From Volvox africanus (taxonomy: Eukaryota; Chlorophyta; Chlorophyceae; Chlamydomonadales; Volvocaceae), in assembly GCA_030268105.1 (NCBI GenBank), contig BSDZ01000078.1, forward strand, positions 4,875,001 to 4,939,000: a DNA stretch of 64,000 nucleotides, given 5' to 3'. The notes below the pieces were generated by a model. It was not told the DNA's origin and did not search any database. It saw nothing but the letters and a program-made list of their open reading frames with translations. A program made the translations under genes and the position numbers. How positions within the stretch are numbered: position 1 is the first letter of the stretch; the number at the start of each line of letters is the position of its first letter. Below, in pieces: positions 24,001 through 33,000 of this stretch.

Positions 24001-27000
24001 GCGGAGGTGGTGGCGGTGGAGGTGGGGGAGGAGGGGGTGGAGGAGGAGGTGGCGGTGGAGGAGGAGGAGGTGGCGGAGGTGGTGGTGGAGGCGTAGAAGG
24101 AGGTGGCGGTGGTGGAGGAGGGAGGGGAGGTGGTGGTGGTGGAGGAGGAGGAGGCGGTGGAGGAGGAGGTGGCGGTGGAGGAGGAGGAGGCGGTGGCGGA
24201 GGTGGTGGTGGAGGCGGAGGAGGAGGTGGCGGTGGAGGAGGAGGAGGCGGTGGCGGAGGTGGTGGTGGAGGCGGAGGCGGAGGGGGCGGTGGTCGAGGAG
24301 GAGGCGGTGGCGGAGGTGGTGGTGGAGGAGGAGGAGGCGGAGGGGGCGGTGGTGGAGGAGGAGGCGGTGGCGGAGGGGGAGGCAGCAGTGGTGGCGGAGG
24401 TGGTGGCGGAGGAGATGGTTGAGTTGCTTTAGGTGGTTGCGGAGGAGGTGGCGAAGGGGGTGGCGGTGGCGGTGGCGGAGGTGGTGGCGGAGGTGGTGGT
24501 GGAGGGGAATGAGAAGGCGGTGGAGGTGGTTGCGGAGGGAGGGGAGGTGGTGGTGGTGGAGGAGGAGAAGGCGGTGGAGGCGGAGGGGGCGGTGGTGGAG
24601 CTGGAGGTGGTGGCGGAGGTGGTGGCGGAGGGGAATGAGAAGGCGGTGGAGGAGGGGGATGAGAAGGCGGCGGTGGAGGAGGAGGAGGCGGTGGCGGAGG
24701 TGGTGGTGGAGGAGGAGGCAGCGGTGGTGGCGGAGGTGGTGGCGGTGGAGGTGGGGGAGGAGGGGGTGGAGGAGGAGGTGGCGGTGGAGGAGGAGGAGGC
24801 GGTGGCGGAGGTGGTGGCGGTGGAGGCGGGGGAGGTGGAGGTGGAGTTGGTGGCGGAGGGAGGGGAGGTGTTGGTGGTGGAGGAGGAGGAGGCGGTGGAG
24901 GCGGAGGGGGCGATGGTGGAGAAGAAGGCGGTGGCGGAGGTGGTGGTGGAGGAGCAGGAGGCGGTGGTGGAGGAGGTGGTGGAGGAGGAGGAGGCGGTGG
25001 TGGAGGAGGTGGTGTTGGTTGCGGAGGAAGGGGAGGTGGTGGTGGTGGAGGAGGAGGAGGCGGTGGAGGCGGAGGGGGCGGTGGTGGAGGAGGAGGCGGT
25101 GGCGGAGGTGGTGGTGAAGGAGGAGGAGGCGGTGGAGGAGGAGGTGGCGGTGGAGGAGGAGGCGGTGGCGGAGGTTGTGGATGTGGAGGCGGAGGCGGTG
25201 GCGGAGGTGGTGGTGGAGGAGGAGGAGGCGGTGGAGGCGGAGGGGGCGGTGGTGGAGGAGGAGACGGTGTCGGAGGTGATGGTGGTGGAGGAGGAGGCGG
25301 TGGCGGAGGTGGTGGTGGAGGAGGAGGAGGCGGTGGAGGAGGAGGTGGCGGTGGAGGAAGAGGAGGCGGTGGCGGAGGTGGTGGCGGTGGCGGAGGTGGT
25401 GGCGGTGGAGGCGGAGGAGGTGAAGGTGGAGTTGGTTGCGGAGGAAGGGGAGGTGGTGGTGGTGGAGGCGGAGGGGGCGGTGGAGGAGGAGGAGGCGGTG
25501 GAGGCGGAGGGGGCGGTGGTGGAGGAGGCAGCGGTGGTGGCGGAGGTGGTGGCGGTGGAGGTGGGGGAGGAGGGGGTGGAGGAGGAGGTGGCGGTGGAGG
25601 AGGAGGAGGTGGCGGAGGTGGTGGTGGAGGCGTAGAAGGAGGTGGCGGTGGTGGAGGAGGGAGGGGAGGTGGTGGTGGTGGAGGAGGAGGAGGCGGTGGA
25701 GGAGGAGGTGGCGGTGGAGGAGGAGGAGGCGGTGGCGGAGGTGGTGGTGGAGGCGGAGGAGGAGGTGGCGGTGGAGGAGGAGGAGGCGGTGGCGGAGGTG
25801 GTGGTGGAGGCGGAGGCGGAGGGGGCGGTGGTCGAGGAGGAGGCGGTGGCGGAGGTGGTGGTGGAGGAGGAGGAGGCGGAGGGGGCGGTGGTGGAGGAGG
25901 AGGCGGTGGCGGAGGGGGAGGCAGCAGTGGTGGCGGAGGTGGTGGCGGAGGAGATGGTTGAGTTGCTTTAGGTGGTTGCGGAGGAGGTGGCGAAGGGGGT
26001 GGCGGTGGCGGTGGCGGAGGTGGTGGCGGAGGTGGTGGTGGAGGGGAATGAGAAGGCGGTGGAGGTGGTTGCGGAGGGAGGGGAGGTGGTGGTGGTGGAG
26101 GAGGAGGAGGCGGTGGAGGCGGAGGGGGCGGTGGTGGAGCTGGAGGTGGTGGCGGAGGTGGTGGCGGAGGGGAATGAGAAGGCGGTGGAGGAGGGGGATG
26201 AGAAGGCGGCGGTGGAGGAGGAGGAGGCGGTGGCGGAGGTGGTGGTGGAGGAGGAGGCAGCGGTGGTGGCGGAGGTGGTGGCGGTGGAGGTGGGGGAGGA
26301 GGGGGTGGAGGAGGAGGTGGCGGTGGAGGAGGAGGAGGCGGTGGCGGAGGTGGTGGCGGTGGAGGCGGGGGAGGTGGAGGTGGAGTTGGTGGCGGAGGGA
26401 GGGGAGGTGTTGGTGGTGGAGGAGGAGGAGGCGGTGGAGGCGGAGGGGGCGATGGTGGAGAAGAAGGCGGTGGCGGAGGTGGTGGTGGAGGAGCAGGAGG
26501 CGGTGGTGGAGGAGGTGGTGGAGGAGGAGGAGGCGGTGGTGGAGGAGGTGGTGTTGGTTGCGGAGGAAGGGGAGGTGGTGGTGGTGGAGGAGGAGGAGGC
26601 GGTGGAGGCGGAGGGGGCGGTGGTGGAGGAGGAGGCGGTGGCGGAGGTGGTGGTGAAGGAGGAGGAGGCGGTGGAGGAGGAGGTGGCGGTGGAGGAGGAG
26701 GCGGTGGCGGAGGTTGTGGATGTGGAGGCGGAGGCGGTGGCGGAGGTGGTGGTGGAGGAGGAGGAGGCGGTGGAGGCGGAGGGGGCGGTGGTGGAGGAGG
26801 AGACGGTGTCGGAGGTGGTGGTGGTGGAGGAAGAGGAGGCGGTGGCGGAGGTGGTGGTGGAGGAGGAGGAGGCGGTGGAGGAGGAGGTGGCGGTGGAGGA
26901 AGAGGAGGCGGTGGCGGAGGTGGTGGCGGTGGCGGAGGTGGTGGCGGTGGAGGCGGAGGAGGTGAAGGTGGAGTTGGTTGCGGAGGAAGGGGAGGTGGTG

Positions 27001-30000
27001 GTGGTGGAGGCGGAGGGGGCGGTGGAGGAGGAGGAGGCGGTGGAGGCGGAGGGGGCGGTGGTGGAGGAGGCAGCGGTGGTGGCGGAGGTGGTGGCGGTGG
27101 AGGTGGGGGAGGAGGGGGTGGAGGAGGAGGTGGCGGTGGAGGAAGAGGAGGCGGTGGCGGGGGTGGTGGCGGTGGAGGCGGGGGAGGTGGATGGTGAGGT
27201 GGTGCCGGAGGGAGGGGAGATGGTGGTGGTGGCGGAGGGAGGGGAGGTGGTGGTGGTGGAGGAGGAGGAGGCGGTGGAGGAGGTGGTGGTGGAGGAGGAG
27301 GAGGCGGTGGAGGAGGTGGCGGTGGAGGAGGAGGAGGCGGTGGCGGAGGTGGTGGTGGAGGCGTAGAAGGAGGTGGCGGTGATGGAGGAGGAGGCGGTGG
27401 CGGAGGTGGTGATTGAGGAGGAGGCAGCGGTGGTGGCGGAGGTGGTGGCGGTGGAGGTGGGGGAGGAGGGGGTGGAGGAGGAGGTGGCGGTGGAGGAGGA
27501 GGAGGCGATGGCGGAGGTGGTGCCGGAGTGAGGGGAGATGATGGTGGTGGCGGAGGGAGGGGAGGTGGTGGTGGTGGAGGAGGAGGAGGCGGTGGAGGAG
27601 GAGGTGGCGGTGGAGGAGGAGGAGGCGGTGGCGGAGGTGGTGGTGGAGGCGGAGGAGGAGGTGGCGGTGGAGGAGGAGGAGGCGGTGGCGGAGGTGGTGG
27701 TGGAGGCGGAGGCGGAGGGGGCGGTGGTCGAGGAGGAGGCGGTGGCGGAGGTGGTGGTGGAGGAGGAGGAGGCGGAGGGGGCGGTGGTGGAGGAGGAGGC
27801 GGTGGCGGAGGGGGAGGCAGCAGTGGTGGCGGAGGTGGTGGCGGAGGAGATGGTTGAGTTGCTTTAGGTGGTTGCGGAGGAGGTGGCGAAGGGGGTGGCG
27901 GTGGCGGTGGCGGAGGTGGTGGCGGAGGTGGTGGTGGAGGGGAATGAGAAGGCGGTGGAGGTGGTTGCGGAGGGAGGGGAGGTGGTGGTGGTGGAGGAGG
28001 AGGAGGCGGTGGAGGCGGAGGGGGCGGTGGTGGAGGTGGAGACGGTGGCGGAGGAGGTGGTGGAGGAGGAGGCAGCAGTGGTGGCGGAGGTGGTGGTGGA
28101 GGAGATGGTTGAGTTGCTTTAGGTGGTGGCGGAGGAGGTGGCGAAGGGGGTGGCGGTGGCGGCGGTGGAGGTGGTGGCGGAGGTGGTGGAGGAGGGGGAT
28201 GAGAAGGCGGCGGTGGAGGAGGAGGAGGCGGTGGCGGAGGTGGTGGTGGAGGAGGAGGAGGCGGTGGCGGAGGTGGTGGTGGAGGAGGAGGCCGCAGTGG
28301 TGGCGAAGGGGGTGGCGGTGGAGGTGGGGGAGGAGGGGGTGGAGGCGGTGGTGGTGGAGTCGGTGGAGGTGGTGGCGGAGGGAGGGGAGGTGGTGGTGGG
28401 GGAGGAGGAGGAGGCGGTGGCGGAGGAGGTGGTGGAGGTGGAGGCCGCAGTGTTGGCGGAGGAGGTGATGGCGGATGAGGTGGTTGAGTTGCTTTAGGTG
28501 GTGGCGGAGGAGGTGGCGAAGGGGAAGGCGGTGGCGGCGGTGGAGGTGGTGGCGGAGGTGGTGGAGGAGGGGGATGAGAAGGCGGCGGTGGAGGAGGAGG
28601 AGGCGGTGGCGGAGGTGATGGTGGAGGAGGAGGCCGCAGTGGTGGCGAAGGGGGTGGCGGTGGAGGTGGTGGCGGTGGAGGTGGGGGAGGAGTGGGTGGA
28701 GGCGGTGGCGGTGGAGGCGGTGGAGGTGGAGGTGGAGGTGGTGGCGGAGGGAGGGGAGGTGGTGGTGGGGGAGGAGGAGGAGGCGGTGGCGGAGGAGGTG
28801 GTGGAGGTGGAGGCAGCAGTGGTGGCGGCGGAGGTTGCGTAGGAGTTGGTTCAGGAGCTGGGGGCGGGGGCGGGGGTATCGGTGGCGGTTTAGGTGGTCC
28901 AAGCCTGCATTTAGAAATGAATAGCAAAGGGTTCTCGAACACACGATTGCAAAATAGGAATGAAGGTCCCGGGTATAGGTGGTCCAAACCTACATAAACA
29001 TGACAGAATGTGCATGCAGTATCAACAACACCGCTATCGGTTAGGGCCATGTGCTGGGCGCAAGCTGTCCAAGTGGCGCCAGGGTCATCCAACGTGTGAT
29101 AGCTGCAGGGCCGGGAGGTTTGTAAACATTCCGATTCCAGCATTATGCGATATTTATATATAGACTCCAGGCAACAAATTTAAACACATCACAAGCATTC
29201 ATATCTGCAGCAAGATAGCTCAGCATAAATACTATAGATAAATAGCGTGTCCCAAAGAATGGCCGGGTACTTACGGCGGTGGGGTAGGCGGTTGGGGGGA
29301 AGGGCCCGGTGGTGAAGCATAGGGAGGTGGGGCGGGGCGTGATGGAGATAAAGGGGGAGAGGAAAGGAAGGGTAAAGATGGTGGTGGCGGGGACGGGGGA
29401 GGCGGAGGAGGAGGGGGAGGGGGCGGAGGCGGGGGAGGAAAAGGGGGCGGGGGTGGAGGTGGGGGTGGCGGTGGGGGTGGAGGGGGTGGAGGGGGTGGAG
29501 GAGGGAGTGGAGGAGGGAGTGGAGGAGGAGGGAGAGGAGGAAGAAGGGGTAGTAAAAGTTTGGATGGAGTAGAGGGTGCAGGAGAAGGGGGCGGAGGGGG
29601 CGGAGGAAAGGAGGGCGGGGTTGGAAGCCTGCATTTACAATTAACGTAAGGTACGTTAATATTTATGTACGGAATATGTTGTGAAAAAGGATTTGTTTGA
29701 TACGAAACTATTATTTTGATTGTCCCATGATTACCTTAATGCCGTTATTGATATAGAGGACAGGTGTGTGGTATGGGGTGGAGGCCATGGGGGGGGCAGA
29801 GGTAACGTTGTCCATTGCGGTGGATTTACAGGTTTTCGGGAAGAGTTGATGAGGCCGGTCGTAAATCCTTCCAAACTCTGGGAAGTGCACTTTGTGAAGC
29901 CGTGGTCTTGGGACATGTTGGGACCACAGCTCCAAGAGTCTTGGCCGTTATTGTTGATTCGTTCGCCGTTGAAGGCATTATCGTTTTCATCGTAATAATC

Positions 30001-33000
30001 TTCAGCAGTTTTCTTAGTTTTGGTATTGCACAAAACTGCACATGGGAAGAGCAGGGTATTTTGTCGGGTTCACATCTGGTAACAGGATAATGAGGACATC
30101 AAAACTCTGGCGTTGTACATCATAACAAGGACGTGTTTTCTCTCCCTTTCCCTCTCCCTCGGTCTCTCCTCACCCCTGCCCCTCGGAGAGAGAATGCGCG
30201 CACGCTATGGATAAGCACCTATTTACGGCACGTGCAACACAGTTAGTTTCGACGATATGTGTCACGGAAAATGATCACCTGTAGCTTTGCAATCCTGCAT
30301 TTCGCCATAGGGTACCGGACATGAGTTCGTGATGTGTGCAAGGACACGTAGTCCCCCCCAGTTCATGGGACCAGTGAAATAGTTCGCCACGTAATTTTCA
30401 TCGAGGTTCCTGCACGTGGGCGAGAGAAATGTTGGTTGGAATGTAGCTTGCGTGCTTATATGCTCAGTCCTACTTAGGCAATTATTCGGCCGCTTTTGCC
30501 GGGCCGTTGATGTCTCCATCGAGGCACACCCTACTAGTTAAGAAGGCAAACCCATCGTCATCGGTACACACGCCCGTGTCCATGTTGGGCGTGTGGATGG
30601 TACGGTTTGTTTTGTAACAGTCGGCCTCATACCGCTGTGTTCATTGGGGCGCTTATAAGTTTCTTAACCGAGACATCAGTGTGGTAAATGGAAGTGGTGC
30701 TAGCTTTCTGCATGTGTATATGCGAATGGCCATGGCACGGCTGCGTCATCCCTGGAACCAGTTGCATTTATACTTGTGCATTACAGCCGCGCGCATATTT
30801 GCCTACATTGATCAAAACGTACATTGACAATTCATACATGGTGTTATGTGCAGAACTATATGTACTGCCACTCATTACTACGAAGAGCTGATCGATATAA
30901 AAACAGCTCACGTGTCTTTGCAGACAGGGCAGAGCACTGCCATCTCTTCCGTGAAGGTCAAACCACTGTAACCTCCGCTCGCAACCGTCAATAGTGTCGA
31001 AAGAAAGACGTACGGCTTCGACAGGGCGTTTTGCGCCCGGACAATTAACGATCCGCCTGCAGACAGCAACATAGCGCACATACGTAGGTTACGTACGTCA
31101 AAACACATAAGAATATACATATCCATAATATATATATTATTTATATTTATATTTATATTTATATTTATATTTATATTTATATTAATTTATATTTATATTT
31201 ATATATTTATATATTTATATTTATATTTATATTTATATTTATATTTATATTTATATTTATATTTATATTTATATTTATATTTATATTTATATTTATATTT
31301 ATATTTATATTTATATTTATATTTATATTCATATTTATATTCATATTTATATTTATATTCATATTCATATTTATATTCATATTCATATTCATATTTATAT
31401 TTGTATTCATATTTATATTCTTATTTATTTATTTATTTGCACACACAGAAAAATGTCTTGGCCGTCTGTTACGGCCCGTAGATCTACCAAACCGTTCCCC
31501 CCGGGCCTAATTCACGGGCCTTGTTGACACTCCTCCCCCCGCATGATGCTGTCTCTTTGTTGGCCTGCAGTTGGCGCCCCCCGGAGGTCTATCCGTACGT
31601 GGTCCCCTCTATCCGTACGTGGTCCCCTGCCAAAGCATTTGGTCAATGAGGTCCAATGATAATCGATAACTTCGTCCCCTCCACGACCGCGAGCGGTGTA
31701 GAAGCTGCTGCCGGCCACCGCCCGTGGTGCACACACCAACACCAACACCAACCCGAAATGATGAACTATGGGCATCAGACTTTCCAGAACATCACGAAGA
31801 CCAAGTTTATGCCAGTGTCTGTGTGTTTGTGTCCCACCATTGCATGCCTTCCGATGCATGCAGCCTGCCGGTTCTCATCCCTGTCACCGAGAACGGCACA
31901 GCACATGTTAGCAGATGACTCGACACACACGATGTTAGCACATACCTCGCTTATTTACGAAGTCGTTGACCTGATTCTTGATGCCAAGTAGCGCGTCGTT
32001 GAGGGCATCGGTCATACCGCCAGGGGTGTCGCTGTGGCCTTCGGGTATGTATAGCAGCTTGAAGTGGCTGAGGTTATAGGAGGCCACCTTATCTGGGTCT
32101 GTCACATAAGTAATGGTGGATGCGGAAAAGCCCGCACCCGTTACCCATCCGCTGAGCTGAGATCTGGCGGCCTGCGTTTCCCCATCATATGCAGCACGAT
32201 GACGACATCACCCAGTGAAAGCATTGCCAAGATGGACAGCCGATATGCCACAAATGCATGCATGTAGCCATCAATTATGGGCTTCCTGCATTAATATATA
32301 ATGAAGCCGCCTGATGCGGTGTGCCACATTACGAAGGGATAGGGCACCAGGGCCACTTCAGGCTTTTGGTAGCCATTGGCAGGTAACCCGCTGAATACCG
32401 GAATGAGGATCGTTCAAAGTCGCGTGCATTTCGGTTCTAGAAGCCCCAGAGTGTTGTGTCAGCACGGTCATACAATTGCGTGTGTATGTGCATGTGTATA
32501 GGCAGAACCCATTTCGGGTACAGCCTACAAATGCCTCACTAAGCGTGTATGGGGATCGGCGCATGTGACATGCGCAGAAGTGTGTGCAAGTGTGCTATTC
32601 ACGTCCCACCCCGTTTGCAACTGCTTACCGATCCCGCTGCATAGTCGCCCAAGGTAATGATGCCCTCAGCGTCCATCGGAGCCGCTTCTAGCGCTGACCT
32701 AACCAAGCTTGGGTAAAGCCTTCCATCCGAGAAGTCCTGGCAGAGGCAGTTCAGTGGCATTTCAATCGCAGAGGAACAGCGGTGCATTCAAACCAGGTAA
32801 GAGCAGCTGGGATTAGGGTGGAGCATGGATGGGTAGGTGGGAGGATGGATGGATGGGTGGGTTGGAGGATGGGTGGCTGGGAGGATGGATGGATGGATGG
32901 ATGGATGGGTGGGAGGATAAAAATCACCACATAAATGAAGCAGTTAAGGTTTCGCACCGAGCCCTGTGGTTGGTGAATACATTAGCGCCGCAACCCCCAT

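Larger units (their letters stand above)
12566..28498 (-). repeat. Thirteen KATQ spacers inside the polyproline
   Basis: The plus-strand string TTGAGTTGCTTTAGG occurs at 12566, 13178, 13916, 17702, 19367, 20354, 21893, 22880, 24419, 25958, 27854, 28109 and 28484. In the proline frame each reads P-K-A-T-Q inside a longer Pro run. It is the only recurrent charged tetrapeptide I see in the exon and is absent from the left 12.5 kb. Each copy also stops the Ser/Thr/Ala shadow frame. Confidence 0.75.
1..28904 (-). other. Exon 8: polyproline exon of at least 28.9 kb
   Basis: From the acceptor AAATGCAG|GCTTGG at 28904, the frame whose codons are mostly CCT, CCA and CCG stays open to position 2. The rare TTA, CTA and TCA triplets on the plus strand (near 2592, 10420, 28851 and in each GCTTTAGG) all fall outside this frame. 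The start reads [19 protein letters not shown]. Inside, Pro runs are broken by single Ser, Thr, Ala, Leu, His, Gln or Ile residues and by a recurring PPKATQP. The CCC codon is rare. The sequence is a nested tandem repeat (see repeat entries). Because the gene is on the minus strand, the RNA is C-rich and the template strand is G-rich. No exon end or stop is in the window. Confidence 0.8.
29735..32736 (-). other. Exons 2-6: unassigned secreted alpha/beta-like domain
   Basis: Five exons (108, 226, 145, 131 and 301 nt) join in phase. Strand-like segments alternate with helix-like ones: [24 protein letters not shown], then a long helix ending [17 protein letters not shown], and [11 protein letters not shown] Cys/Pro motif follows (CPVPYG...DCKATVLCN). 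The order strand, helix, 'LLYIPEG', helix, 'GGSLI' resembles Rossmann-like or class I amidotransferase-like folds, but no catalytic Cys is seen at the elbow, so an enzymatic role is not claimed. Exon 6 adds an acidic, Asn-rich and Cys-containing stretch (EDYYDENDN...) and the first prolines ([10 protein letters not shown]). Large introns separate the exons. One (31945-31057) carries an AT-rich microsatellite. Confidence 0.7.

Noticed and set aside
1..28904. Non-coding minisatellite or centromere-like array
   Set aside because: Possible in principle, but frame conservation across all copies, the in-phase exon chain and the absence of stops favour coding. Confirmation needs cDNA.
1..28904. CRISPR-like array
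   Set aside because: Repeats have no unique spacers and the context is eukaryotic with introns.
10420..28944. Minus-strand open frame of 6,174 codons rich in Leu, His and Arg
   Set aside because: It is a shadow of the proline frame: in a CCN repeat the next frame reads CTN, CAC and CGC. It starts inside the intron upstream of the acceptor at 28904, ends at a single base change near 10420, and does not join the upstream exons in phase.
8826..29029. Plus-strand polyglycine frames and Arg/Trp frames, which suggested a Gly-rich wall protein
   Set aside because: Each is short and interrupted by TGA, TAG or TAA many times. The opposite strand has one uninterrupted frame with a splice acceptor, signal peptide and phase continuity.
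29309..29572. Plus-strand Glu/Gly/Val frame opposite exon 7
   Set aside because: Antisense shadow of a Pro-rich exon with good splice sites on the minus strand.
29826..30041. Alternative frames of exon 6 (for example the one ending YINNGIK)
   Set aside because: They look protein-like but do not match the phases of the flanking exons; the chosen frame joins exon 5 and exon 7 exactly.
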